A program made the translations under genes and the position numbers. This document shows, in pieces, positions 12,473 to 23,372 of a DNA stretch of 64,000 nucleotides (positions are counted from its first letter, which is position 1; each line of letters opens with the position of its first letter). Origin of the DNA: Mercurialis annua (taxonomy: Eukaryota > Streptophyta > Magnoliopsida > Malpighiales > Euphorbiaceae); the NCBI RefSeq assembly GCF_937616625.2, contig NC_065571.1, positions 45,059,651 to 45,123,650 on the forward strand, written 5' to 3'. The notes beneath the pieces are model-generated. The model did no database searches. It was not told where the DNA came from and saw nothing but the letters and a program-made list of their open reading frames with translations.

Positions 12473-13591
12473 ATGTTTACAGCATTACATAAAGCTGATT
12501 TTGGAATTGCGTGTGAAATGGGCTCAGATGGTCGCTTACGTTCGAAATTGTTTCTTTTCAGCATGTCTGGGCAAAACGGAGCTCAGTCGCATGCTGAGGA
12601 AGAACGGGAGGAAGCGCCTCCTATATTTCAAAACGGGTTTCATAATGAAGTAGGCGAGCCATCTGGGGTCCATCAGAATGGATTCCACGCAGATAATGAA
12701 ACATCACCAGAAATATATCAAAATGGTTTTATGTCTGTGTCAGAGATAGGTAGTTCTTCCAGAAACAGAGTTAGAGAACATTCGCCGGAGATTGAATACA
12801 GCGAAGAAGAGGAAGAAGAACCGGAGGAAGATCCGGAAGAGGATCTTGAAGAAGATCCTGAGGAAGATCCTGAGGAGGATCCAGAAGAAGAATTGGAAGA
12901 AGAAGCAGAAGAAGAAAATCCTCAGGAAGAAGAGTTTGAAGAAGAAGAAGAGTTAGATGAATTAGATGTCGAGGAATACAGAGGTGACTATTTCTGGTCA
13001 AGTGTGCGGAGATACCGCAATTTGAGGGAAGATGCGGACATAGCTAACGGTCAGGCGCAGATAGCCTTAAATCAGGTTAGGAGGCAGATGCGTTCTTTTT
13101 CTAGAGGGATGTTAACTGTAGGAGCGTACTCTACTGATTTTCTGCGGATGGCAGAGGGAGTTCCTAATCTGAATGAAGACAATAGGACCATTAATCGCAG
13201 ATATGTCAGGGGTTTAGGACCTCAGTTTGATGAGCTATATGAGCATGTAGACGAACATTTCAGCACGCTTACCACAATGGCCCGTAGAATTGAAACAGAG
13301 CATGAATGGTCGGGTGACCCGATACGACCTTATTACTTTAGACGTGAGTACCACCCAGATTACGTTAGTACGTCCTCCAGAACTACAACCAACCCTTACT
13401 TTGTGCAGAGAGGGGGACGAAACTCAGGTAGAACAGTTAGGGGCCGACATACTGGCGTAGTTATTAGGGAACCTAACGTTCCGCGTCAGGCACCTCCAGG
13501 TATTAGCAATTTATATGCTTTCCGTAATTGTGTTTATGTGTGTATTATTGTGTTGATATATTTGCTGCATTGCATAATAGAATGTCAGTAA
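12473..13591 (+). CDS. Gag-like acidic protein of element 1
   Basis: 372 residues from the first ATG. A likelier start is Met31 (12563, MSGQNGAQ), because TTTCTTTTCAG ends right before it and resembles a splice acceptor. Order of parts: three repeated (I/Y/H)QNGF motifs within the first 90 residues; a Glu/Asp tract built on the repeat PEEDPEED (about residues 105-165); a helical region with YSTDFLRMAEG, then RRYVRGLGPQFDELYEHV and MARRIETEHEW, which matches the C-terminal half of Ty3/gypsy gag domains; a basic Arg/Gly segment (RGGRNSGRTVRGRHTG) that may bind RNA; and a hydrophobic end that may be intron read-through, since CCAG/GTATTAG lies at about 13500. There is no zinc knuckle. It likely makes or joins the virus-like particle. 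The element 2 copy differs by one visible residue, so the frame was intact in the source copy. Confidence 0.75.
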   Translation: MFTALHKADFGIACEMGSDGRLRSKLFLFSMSGQNGAQSHAEEEREEAPPIFQNGFHNEVGEPSGVHQNGFHADNETSPEIYQNGFMSVSEIGSSSRNRVREHSPEIEYSEEEEEEPEEDPEEDLEEDPEEDPEEDPEEELEEEAEEENPQEEEFEEEEELDELDVEEYRGDYFWSSVRRYRNLREDADIANGQAQIALNQVRRQMRSFSRGMLTVGAYSTDFLRMAEGVPNLNEDNRTINRRYVRGLGPQFDELYEHVDEHFSTLTTMARRIETEHEWSGDPIRPYYFRREYHPDYVSTSSRTTTNPYFVQRGGRNSGRTVRGRHTGVVIREPNVPRQAPPGISNLYAFRNCVYVCIIVLIYLLHCIIECQ

Positions 13592-14157
13592 TAGGTTTTG
13601 CCTTTAGGATAATACCTTAGAAAGCTAGAACTTATAGGAAGCGTTGTAGTTAAACTCGCGCGCCTAATAAAAGAACATAAAACATAACTCACATAAAAAT
13701 AGTAATGTAATATATACTATATAATACATCTGTAGTGAACGTAATTCCTATGTTACGTTCAAGAAATTGTAAAGGGAAAGATAGATTATTATAAGGGAAA
13801 TCGATGTGGAATATCGACACTTGTATCTGTATACGACGTAGAATAGAATATTGCAGAAGTGGATATGGTGATTACAGTAATAAAGAATTATGAATTTAAT
13901 TGAGTTATCAGAGATATGGAGAGAGAAGTGATGTGACAGACAAATAGTCTGTAAATGACAGAAAATGACAGCAGTACAAAAATTTGAAATATACTCAATA
14001 AGTATAAAGGAAGCCGTTAATAGTCGCAGAGCGTATAATCTAGAGTAAGACTTACAATTTTATGAAGATTTTGAAAGTTTTTATGATTTTTCAAGGTACA
14101 ATTGTGCTCAGGCGTCGCATGTGATATTGCATAACCACGATAGAAATGCATAAAAGA

Positions 14158-14161
<4 letters not shown>

Positions 14162-14197
<36 letters not shown>
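14162..14197 (+). repeat. Homopolymer run T29 then A7
   Basis: At the same site element 2 has only five T and four A (about 50271). The run is therefore a copy-specific expansion, or an assembly artefact. Confidence 0.85.
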
Positions 14198-14247
14198 TTT
14201 TAGATCATGCATCATATCTTTGTAATGGAAAAAGAAACTGCGATTTT

Positions 14248-14295
14248 GAGCAACTCCTTGGTGATGAGAGATGTCATCACTCTGAGCAACAATTG
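14248..14295 (+). other. Conserved hairpin block in the interior of element 1
   Basis: GCAACTCCTTGGTGATGAGA and its continuation can fold (TGATGA/TCATCA stem). The block matches a block in element 3 (57876-57922, minus strand) at most positions and at the same distance from the primer site, about 2.2 kb. Role unknown; a packaging or dimerisation signal is possible. Confidence 0.55.
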
Positions 14296-16286
14296 TACTA
14301 ACGATTTTAAGTGATTTATGAAAAATGGTTTAGAAAGAGCTGCGCAGCCAAAAGAAGTTTTAAAATCGTTTTGTTTAGTAAGTAAACTCGGATATAAAGC
14401 CCTGCGACAAAGAATAAAAGATTCTTATTAAATAAGAATAAAATTGTGAAAGAAACTCCAATAAAAGAATAAAGCCATGTTAATAATTATTGTAATTCGG
14501 CTAATGAAGCTAAAGGAGTGATTATCGGGAAGCATACACAGATACGCTGCGATACACTGGCGATATTTAAGGATACAGCAATTATCTTTATACAAGAGTA
14601 AAGGATGGAACGACAGGGAGTCGTGCAAGACGAAAGAAACGTAACATATATATAAGGATATATATAGGATTATTCTTATAATTGAGATAAACGAAGTAGC
14701 ATTAGAAAATCGTAATTGAAGAGGAGAAATTAAAAGTATGAAGGCCAAAAGAGATGGTAATACGAATGATGGATATCAAATGATATTTAAAGGAGATATA
14801 ACGTTATCAATATCAGTATTTAAGGATACAGGAGTAGAAAGAGGAAGGATACGAAATGACGAAGCATACGATTTTGCAAGATACGAAAGTTTAAATTAAA
14901 TAGATCAAGAGAGATAGTAATGCTATATGACTGATATTAAGTAAAATTACTAATATCAGCCTTAAGAATTGTAAGTTACATTAACAGAAAGGAGAAAGGC
15001 ACGCGTATAGACATATATTTTAGTAAATGTAAGAATGGTGGATGGTATGAAGAAAAGTGTAAGGGTAAAACTCAAATACCCTCAAAATTTAATAAGAAGA
15101 CGAGAGATAGAATAAGAATAAGTTAAGGAACGATTACAATCAGTGTTAAGACTGTATTGTAAGAAGTGAAATTAAAAGAATTAACAGTAAGAAGCAGAAG
15201 AGTAAAATAGAAAGAAAACTGATTATACAACAAGAAAGAATGACGATTAAGAAAATAAATAAGTTATTAAGGATCTAATGAATCTGTTGAGGATGAAAAT
15301 TAAAGATGAAGTCAGTTAAAGGTTAAAAATAAGAAAGAAGTTAAGCGAAAGCTGATTAACGAGAAAAGTTCTCGAAATAGTTAAATATTAAAGAAGCATG
15401 TAGGATTATTATGAGGTCATCTTGAATAAGGAACTATGACGTAAAGGAAAAACATTATTGAATGAAAAGTCAATAAGAGATTTAAGGTAAACTTTCAAAG
15501 AGCAATTAGATGAAAGTGAAGGGGATAAGAATATAAGTAATATTAGTGCATAAGAGAGACTATACAAGCCATACGATCAGAAGTAATGTAAATTACGTAT
15601 CTAAAACTATGGTAAAGAACAAAGGATCACGACCAATAGGACGACGTAAAGTTTACGATAGCTTAAAGAAGCGAAAGAATAAGAAGTGGGAGATAATGAA
15701 GGATGTATCAAGTTTAGTTATGTTAAGAGATAGTAACTGTGCTAGACAGGGTACAAGTTGAAAGAAATTAGTTAATCAGGGGTAAGATGTCAGATAACGG
15801 TAGAAAGGAGTAAGCAACGACGATAATCAGTAAGGAAGAAGGATGATATCGTTAGATGATAGTAAGACTAAAAGTCGTAGATTGTGAATACGAAAGGAAA
15901 ATACTCATAGGAGTATAAATAAAGTAAGTACGTTATTAAAGATGGAACGAGAAAGTGCTAGACAACGATTAGTAGCAATCAAATAGCAATGACACAAGGA
16001 CCACGACATCAAGGATACGTCCAAGGTTATCCTATGTCGGGAAAAACAACAAACGAAACGAAAGTAGCAATGAAGAGATTCTCAACTATGCAACCACAAG
16101 AAGCTTCTATGAACAAGATAGATAATCGATTAACATTAAGTGCGAAGTCATAACTATTAGTGAGAGATAAGATTTAAAATAAAAGAAGAAACTACGTCTG
16201 ACACGTAGTAATGGACGTCAAGGATAATTTAAGGACGATTTTAAGATCCCAACAAGTTTTATGAAAATTCGAGGACGAATTTTTAT

Positions 16287-16299
16287 AAGGGGGGAAGAA
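16287..16299 (+). other. Polypurine tract of element 1
   Basis: AAGGGGGGAAGAA directly precedes the 3' LTR start TGTAATACCCC. It would prime plus-strand synthesis. Confidence 0.85.
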
Positions 16300-18800
16300 T
16301 GTAATACCCCAAAATAATTAATTAGCTAATTGGACCACGTGTCCAATTTTGAGTCGTCAGAGTGACAACATCGGAAAGTTATCCGATAAAATTAAAATAA
16401 ATAAGTTTTAAATAGGCCGGTTTTGAGAAATTAGTTATACGGAAATTAAGGTTATATTTTAATTCTAAAGTTAGAATTGGAATTAAAAGGAAAAAATGTC
16501 AAGAAAAGCCCAAAATAAAGTGCAGGAACCAAAGTGGTAATTTAGCCACTTTGTGTCGAAAATAGAAATATTGGAATTTGACGGAAAGTACTAATATCGA
16601 GCTTGGTATTATTTATCGGATATAAATAATACGTATAAGTCGTAATAAAATAGTTTAACGATTTAGCTATGGACTAAATCGTAGGATTGAAAAGTTTGAA
16701 GGATAAATGATAAGAAACAAAAAGAACAAGGACTCAAATGAGCTTTTAGCCAAATCATATATAATTAAGGAAATATGAAATGAAGATCAGAGAAGGATCG
16801 AGAGAATTGTGAGGTTTCGCCGATTACGTTATTTCGCCGCCGTTTCTCCGTACGACGTCCGATTCACGTGATTTTCGCGGCAATCTCTTCGGAATTCAAT
16901 CCTCTACTGATCTTGAGCTTCATTTCAAGGTAAAATTTCGGGAATTGGTGCTGAAATTGAGTTATTTGGGCTGTTTTAGTTTAGGAATTGGAATTATGGA
17001 TTTAAACTTGATTTTAGCGTTTTTGGAGAAACAAAGTTACGGGTTTTGTTGGAAACGGAGAAATTGACATGTATGGCAAGTGATAGCATGACGGGAAGCC
17101 CGGAAACGATGTTTCCGGGGACTGCGTGCAGATTGCACGTGGTGTGCGATCGCACACCCGTGGTGTGCGAACGCACACCTGTGATGGTGTGCGAACGCAC
17201 ACCAGTGGTGTGCGAACGCACACCAGTGAAGGTGTGCGAACGCACACCCACAGTGTGCGGACGCACACCGGTGTGCGAACGCACACCCATGGTGTACGAA
17301 CGCACACCACCTTGTGCAGACGCGTATTTCATGAGGGACTAAAACAGACTTTTGTCCGAGGGACTGAAATAAACTTAGCTCGACGTTTTACGCGAGTGAC
17401 GATAATGTAAAGTATTAAAAGAAATATATAACTCTCGGATACAAGAAGTAGTATTTAATACGTCGTGGACACGACTAAGAGTTTCTGAATACGAGAGTAA
17501 TACAAAGAATGAAACCAATAGTTAAATTATGAAAGTATTATATGTATTAAAGTATAAAGTGCACGTCTAATCAAAAACAATGTACCAGACGTGTCAGCGA
17601 ATAGCGGAGTCAGTAGAAGCGGACTAGCGGGGGCATACCATCAGATCGATCATATCATTTCTTGGTTTGCGGTCACTGTGAGTTGCACTTTACTTTCGTG
17701 TATTATATATAAAGTTATTTTATATAAATACGTACACTGTTTTTACGCATCGCATGTTATATGATTTGATTGAATGTTATACGTTTATTTAATTTCTGTA
17801 TATAAGAACTAGTATGCGATCCGATGAAACTAGCTACCTATTGGGTGTCAATAGGCTGTGTGATCACCAGTATCGAGTCAGTCTAGTATATTTGCATTTG
17901 AGAAACGACTTGACACAGCTGGGAGCTGTTGATGATTATAAAATTTATGTGGCTGGGCCACCAGCGAGTTAGACTCGCGATTGATATTTACGATTGGGTA
18001 TATGATTTAGATACGCAGAGTGAACTCGGCTACGGTGTAGCCTGGAAGTCCCCGTATCTAGTGGCTGGGCCACCAGCGAGTTAGACTCGCAATTGATATT
18101 TACGTTTGGATTGAATGATATGTGATTATTCGAGAGATGAGTCGCATGCTAGGATATTAGTTTCGTACGGATCAAATACCTGTTTATATGTTTTACATTA
18201 ATATTTTCTTGAGATGCGATGCTATGTTTTTATATTAATACCGTTAGTAAATGCAAACTCACTCAGTATTTCCCCAAATACTGACCCCTCACCTTTGATG
18301 TCTTTCAGGTGCTTAGCTTGTGGGCTTAGCTAGAGACCAATTTTGGAGTGCAGAAGTCATCTGTATATGTTAGTTTATGACTTCTGTTAATGCTGCAGTA
18401 GTGGTCCGGTGTCAGCAGAATAGTAGCCTAGTCAGCAGTTTTATTTTGATTGTACATATCGACTGCTGTCTTTGTTTATATGTTTTTGATAGGCTACGTG
18501 TTTGTATATGATCCACGGCCCCAGATGCCGGTGTGACAGTTTGAGACACTAACTGCGGTGTATTGTACCGCGAGGCCAGTTCGTACAGGGTACGGTAACT
18601 AGAGCCCGCGAGGTTTTGAAACAGTTAGTGTGTATATTTGGTAATATGTTATATACGAGTATTGGCTTCCGTTGTTTGTTGTTAATTGTTTATTTTATAT
18701 TTGCGAAAAATTAATTGTGATTTTAGGCTTGCTACGGGTTCCGGAGCTACCACTCCCGTTCCCTAGCGCCGGTCGCGGCTCAATAGTTTGGGTCGTGACA
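16300..18800 (+). repeat. 3' LTR of element 1
   Basis: 2,501 bp, the same length as the 5' LTR. It carries the same eight-unit palindrome array at 17141-17308 and is followed by GAGGG, the target duplication. Confidence 0.92.
17141..17308 (+). repeat. Palindrome array in the 3' LTR of element 1 (8 units)
   Basis: Same unit order and spacers as in the 5' LTR, including the variants GATC in unit 1, GGAC in unit 6 and GTAC in unit 8. Confidence 0.9.
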
Positions 18801-18805
18801 GAGGG

Positions 18806-19090
18806 CCACCTACAAATTGCATGTAGCTGAATTTGGCTGTAATTATTTAGTTGTTCATATTTGTTTTTTGTACTTCTATTTTATATTTAGCCAAGAGAAT
18901 AATAAATTATGGAAAATTTAATAAAAATCAACTCAAAAGTCCTGCAATATTTTTATTTTCTTAAAAAAGATTATATGAGAACATCTACTAAAATGTCAAA
19001 ATAGATAGGAGTGGAACTAAAAAAATCTAGAATGAAGTGGCTATTTGGTATAAATTTATTTTGAGAGGATGAATTCTATAAAAATGAAAG
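18806..19090. other. AT-rich host sequence flanking element 1
   Basis: No ORF or repeat structure seen. Confidence 0.4.
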
Positions 19091-19397
19091 AGTTAATGTT
19101 ATAAAAATTCACCAACTTTACACGTTTTCTCATTTTAATCACGAAATTTAAATTTTCTCATTTTCATGCACGAACTACCACGTTTTCTCAAATTCATGCA
19201 CGGTGCTGAGGTGTCACGGCTCCATTGGTATAATTCGCTGAGGTGGAGGTCATTTTACACCAATGAATGAGTGCCACCTCAGCACCGTGCATGAATTTGA
19301 GAAAAGATGGTAGTTCGTGCATGAAAATGAGAAAATTTAAACTGCGTGATTAAAATGAGAAAACATGTAAAGTTCGTGATTTTTTTTTGACATTAAC
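19091..19397. mobile_element. Foldback MITE with long inverted repeats
   Basis: The two halves are inverted copies over about 120 bp: GTTAATG...CACCAACTTTACACGTTTTC on the left pairs with GAAAACATGTAAAGTTCGTG...CATTAAC on the right, and inner parts GGTGCTGAGGTG and CACCTCAGCACC pair too. About 306 bp, no ORF. No clear target duplication, so the superfamily (possibly Mutator-like) is open. Confidence 0.65.
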
Positions 19398-19642
19398 CAA
19401 AAATTAATCTATAATAACTACATATTTTAAAAATATTTAAAAATTGACATACTAAATTTTATTTTTCAAAAGATTTGAAGGGACGGTCGCCACCTCAGCC
19501 ATAAGGTTAGGTCTGCCCCTGAAAATAAATCATAACAGGCGAACATAATTTGCAAACATGTACATAATTTGCAAACATGTTAATTTAAAATATGTTACAC
19601 ATATACATGAATGACACATTATCAATACATATAAATAATATG

Positions 19643-19656
19643 AGTGTGTGTGTGTG

Positions 19657-19697
<41 letters not shown>
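19643..19697. repeat. Compound TG/TA microsatellite
   Basis: (TG)n at about 19643-19658 followed by (TA)n to about 19696. Confidence 0.9.
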
Positions 19698-19699
<2 letters not shown>

Positions 19700-19966
19700 A
19701 CCCCCTGTTCTGTTTAAGAAAGGACGTATCTCATTTTTTTTTACTTGTAATACCTAAAAAGGTTATATCGTATTTTCTGTTCCGATTTACATAAATTATA
19801 CTCTTTCATTTTCTTTTCTCTTTCTATAATTGATAATTATTAATTTATACACAAATTACAAAACCATCATTAATAGGGATAAAATAATAAAAACTATAAT
19901 AATTAATATTTTTTTAATTTATGTGTAAAAGTTATTTGTCCCTTTTTAAACGGGACGGAAGGAGTA
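19698..19966. mobile_element. Stowaway-like MITE
   Basis: Left end CCCCCTGTTCTGTTTAAGAA and the reverse complement of the right end, CTCCTTCCGTCCCGTTTAAA, are diverged inverted repeats of the 'CTCCCTCCGTCCC' MITE type, ending in TA-rich DNA. About 265 bp, no ORF. Confidence 0.6.
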
Positions 19967-20089
19967 TATATTATTTAACTAATTACATATATATGTGTAC
20001 TCTATTAGATCGTGACTATATGAATAATGTTTGGCTTATTTAAACAAATAAACTGAATATATCGTATTGGTATTGATGAATCACAAAAC

Positions 20090-20760
20090 GGATCGGTCTT
20101 CTAGTACCTGCACACACTAGTAAACAGAGGTCAGAAGGAACTCCGGTGGGGGTCATCGGACGTTCGCTCCGATGCTCAAGTGAGTTTTTCAGGTGAGGGA
20201 AAAAAGAAGAAGAAGATTGGTGAAAGAGAAAGAATTACATAGGGTTTGCGCGTAAGGTCACATGCAAACCTTGTTGTGTTGTCCTCTTCTCCTTCTTGTG
20301 GTCCATTTTTCCTGTTATGCTTACGTGGCGTGTTCTTCCGCATTTGGCGCGGTTTGTTAGGTGCGTCAAACGCATGGAACATTTTTTTGTACTTGTCAGA
20401 GGATTTTATGTGGTCCCCAAAATCAGTTACACGTAAGTGTTGATCCGTAGGGTATCTCAGGTATTAGTCTTGTTCAGAGACACTTTGGAGACCGACTTAA
20501 TGGTATTGCTTAGCCGAGCTATGATGTCGATCATCATAGCTTGGGAAGATGTTTTTCGGTGATCTTGTCTCTTGTAGCTTGGTGACCCCCTCTAGACACT
20601 AGATCAGTAAATTGCTTGTCTTAGTAATACCTTCTTTCGCCGAGGTTGTTTCGCGCTACAAGATGTTATCAGGCATTATTCACATTTCCAATCTATTCAA
20701 GTAAATAAATTTACGTGTCATATTGATATGACCTGTATTTTATCTTGTTTACAAGCCAGT
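20090..20760. other. Possible degraded LTR fragment, no gene
   Basis: The stretch with CTCCGATGCTCAAGTGAGT recalls LTRs of plant Ty3/gypsy (Tat-like) elements. No partner repeat, primer site or ORF was found, so this is a weak assignment from memory of the motif. Confidence 0.25.
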
Positions 20761-20788
20761 TTGAACCTTGAATTGGGACGAAACTGAA

Positions 20789-21676
20789 GCTAATAATCAC
20801 CGACGGTTCTCGACTTTTACCCCAAACTTCTCTAAACCCCATATACTTTCAAAAGCTTCCTTAAAACGCCCAACTTTTATGGCGGCGCTCATTCATGGTC
20901 CTTATGGACGAAAATACCCCTCAACGCCGTCATTTTTTGGCGGCTGTCATTTAAAAAAAAAATTGGCGGCGCCATGTCAGCTGACACGTCACCAAAATAC
21001 CCTAAAAAATTGGAAAACCCAAAATACCCTCAAATTAATATTTGAAAAAAAATCTAACCAAAACCTAAACCATCTATTCGAACCCAAACCACCACCCGAC
21101 CTAATCCACCCGACCCAAACTGACCCGTCCTCTCCGGTCGTCTTCTCAGGTGAGAAGACGACCGGATGGGTCGTCTTCTCAGAAAATTATGTTCTCAAGA
21201 ACAGAAAATTCTGTTCTTGAGAACAGATATCTGTTCTTAAGAACAGATGAAATCTGTTCGTAGAAACAGATTTCGCAATCTGTTCCAAGAACAGATATAA
21301 TCGGAGGACGGCGATGTTGGTGGCGGAGAACGGCATCGGCGGCGGTGGGCGGCGGCAGGCGGTGGTGATAGGTTGACCGGATGGTTGGGTTTGATTTAGT
21401 GTGGTTGGGTTTGATTTAGTGTGATTTGATTAAAATATTTGAGGGGTATTTTAGGTGATAATTTTTTTTGGATATTTAATGACGTGTCAGTTGACACCTG
21501 GCGCCGCCAATTTTTTTTTTATAATTACAGCCGCCAAATTTTTAAGAGGTATTTTCGACCATAAGGGCCGTCAATGGCGCCGCCACAAAGTACGGGGGGT
21601 TTAGGGAAGCTTTTGAAAGTATAGGGGGTTTAGAGAAATTTAGGGTAAAAGTCGAGAACCGTTGGTGATTATTAGC
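20789..21676. mobile_element. MULE-like non-autonomous DNA transposon with long inverted repeats
   Basis: Termini GCTAATAATCACCGACGG and its inverted counterpart GCTAATAATCACCAACGG start inverted repeats that can be followed for about 200 bp on each side. Imperfect 9-bp flanks GAAACTGAA and GGAACTGAT (7/9) would fit a Mutator-like target duplication. No transposase. The core is a cluster of palindromes (21133-21300). A relative with the same ends starts at 63009. Confidence 0.7.
21133..21300. repeat. Palindrome cluster in the core of the MULE-like element
   Basis: A 16-bp-stem hairpin centred on TTCTCAGGTGAGAA (21133-21166), then TCTGTTCTTGAGAACAGA (21210-21227), the perfect palindrome TCTGTTCTTAAGAACAGA (21230-21247), and two imperfect copies of the same unit up to 21300. 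Confidence 0.85.
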
Positions 21677-21689
21677 CCGGAACTGATGA

Positions 21690-22732
21690 ACAGTTGAGTT
21701 ATAATTTTCTCCTTCAACTATAACCGCCTATTTCAATTCTGAACCGATGTTACGATGCTAAAAAATGTGTTTTAAAACTAAGCCTGTGAACTAAGTAGTT
21801 CAACCGCCGACTGAAACAATCGAATGCAATTTTTTAAAAATTATCTTTTTCAGGTTTGACCGGCAGTTCACTGCTTCAACTCCTAGTTAAACTTCCAGCT
21901 CCATTCGGTTCTTTCGAGTTGATCTGGTCCAATTTGATTAGACCAAATCTTTTCGTTTTATATAATTTTTAAACTGCGCTAATGGCTGATTTTCTGTTCA
22001 ACTGATCCAACAGACCAGTCCGGTTTGATTTTTTAATCACTTGCTAAAACCAAACAAAATTTGAAAAAATCTACCCGACTCTATCCACACCCACCACCCA
22101 CCTTGTCTACCCCCACGTGATTGTCTAATGGGACCTAACAGTAGTTGTGAGTCTGTGACAACAACAACTGTAAGGCACAACAATTTCCCATCTGTATTGG
22201 AATATTGTTCAGCATACGCAATAACTTTCCAATTATATTGGAATTTCTTTCAATTTATACTGTACAACTTCTTTTTATATTCTAAAAACTACTCATTCAA
22301 ATTCTCTGAAAATATTAAATTATTAGCTTTTCAATTTGTTTATTCAAATAATTTAGTAATTTTAAGTTAATAATAAATTATTATTATTAATAGTTCATAA
22401 ACGGACATTTATACGTTTAATTAATAATATTGACAATTTTCTTACTTTATATATATGTTTAAATCTCCAAAATATTTTCATACAAGTAAAATTATAATTA
22501 TTAATTAGTAATTTTAATAATACGTAAATATGTTTGTATTAGTATTAAAATAAAAAAATTAACACCGAAGCATGTTTAGTGAAAATATTTTTCGATAATT
22601 AAAATAATCAAATATGTATAATAAAAAATTCAGCACTTATAGTTTTTAATACCAATTATATTAAACATTTAAATTTAATATACAATTTCCAATTTTATCA
22701 AACACTACATTAAAAATTAGAAAATTTATATC
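21690..22732. other. AT-rich intergenic DNA
   Basis: No gene, RNA or clear repeat seen. The 80-codon ORF at 22128-22370 is composition-driven. Confidence 0.4.
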
Positions 22733-22740
22733 TACGTTGT

Positions 22741-22965
22741 GGAGAAATTCTTATGTAGACTCGATCTACCACGTCTTCCGTAGACTAACCTACTACATTA
22801 TGACACATCATTAAAACGATGGCAATCTTGTAAATTCGTTTTTTATTTATTTACACCTTTGAATAGTAATATTACAAAATTGCCATCATTTTAATGACGT
22901 ATCATAATGTGATAGGTTTGGTCTACGGATGACGTGATAGACCGAGTCTACCTAAGAATTTCTCC
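22741..22965. mobile_element. Foldback MITE, Mutator-like
   Basis: 225 bp with inverted repeats of about 93 bp: the left half starts GGAGAAATTCTTATGTAGAC and the reverse complement of the right half starts GGAGAAATTCTTAGGTAGAC. Flanks TACGTTGTG (22733-22741) and TACTTTGTG (22966-22974) match at 8 of 9 bases, fitting a 9-bp duplication. Confidence 0.75.
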
Positions 22966-23372
22966 TACTTTGTGAAAGAAAGAAAAAACAATTCAGACAC
23001 AATCAAATATAATCAATAGCTGTAAAATAATTTCAAATTTTATTACCCTTCATTTCACTGTTAGTGTATTTACAAAAAGAAATATACAAAAAAAACCCCA
23101 AAAATTGGTAAATCTCCTTCACAACAAAAATTGGGTAAACAAACCACAATACATACGCTCCATCACCAACACTTTGGCGAAGGTTTTTTTTTTTATTACA
23201 AACACAGCAAATCACATATACAAACATATAACTTTTTTTTAGTTTAAGTTTTTAAAAATTTCTTAAAATTATAAGGTTATTTTAGAGACAAATAAAATAT
23301 TACAACACTTGCCTGCAGAATCATCAGTTCTTCTCCAGCTAGGCTATTAATTATATTAACAAGTATTAAAAA

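Larger units (their letters stand above)
13592..16299 (+). other. Non-coding interior of element 1, purine-rich and C-poor
   Basis: This is where pol should be. All frames have frequent stops and I recognise no protease, RT, RNase H or integrase motif. The sense strand is strongly biased to A and G and visibly poor in C, especially 14900-15950. It holds a T29A7 run, a hairpin block shared with element 3, and the polypurine tract at its end. Confidence 0.8.
9539..18800 (+). mobile_element. Element 1: complete non-autonomous Ty3/gypsy-type LTR retrotransposon
   Basis: The 9,262-bp element has two 2,501-bp LTRs (9539-12039, 16300-18800) starting TGTAATACCCC and ending GGTCGTGACA. It is flanked by a perfect 5-bp duplication GAGGG (9534-9538, 18801-18805). 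The primer site TGGTATCAGAGC (12044-12055) lies 4 bases after the 5' LTR. The polypurine tract AAGGGGGGAAGAA (16287-16299) abuts the 3' LTR. Reading line by line I found no difference between the two LTRs, so the insertion is young. The interior (4,260 bp) encodes only a gag-like ORF; there is no protease, reverse transcriptase, RNase H or integrase. Termini and the GAGGACGAAT block before the polypurine tract resemble plant chromovirus-type Ty3/gypsy elements. It would need enzymes in trans. Confidence 0.93.

Noticed and set aside
12771..13001. Leu/Pro-rich minus ORF (also 48861-49091)
   Set aside because: Shadow of the Glu/Asp tract of the gag-like ORF.
14428..14748. 106-codon minus ORF, repeated at 50510-50830
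   Set aside because: Antisense to the element interior, low complexity, no family; retained because the two elements are young copies.
15546..15761. 71-codon plus ORF with Lys/Arg-rich sequence (also 51628-51843)
   Set aside because: In the purine-rich interior; basic residues reflect A/G bias and no motif is seen.
20768..21220. 150-codon plus ORF
   Set aside because: Runs through the inverted repeat and palindromic core of a MULE-like element; no protein features.
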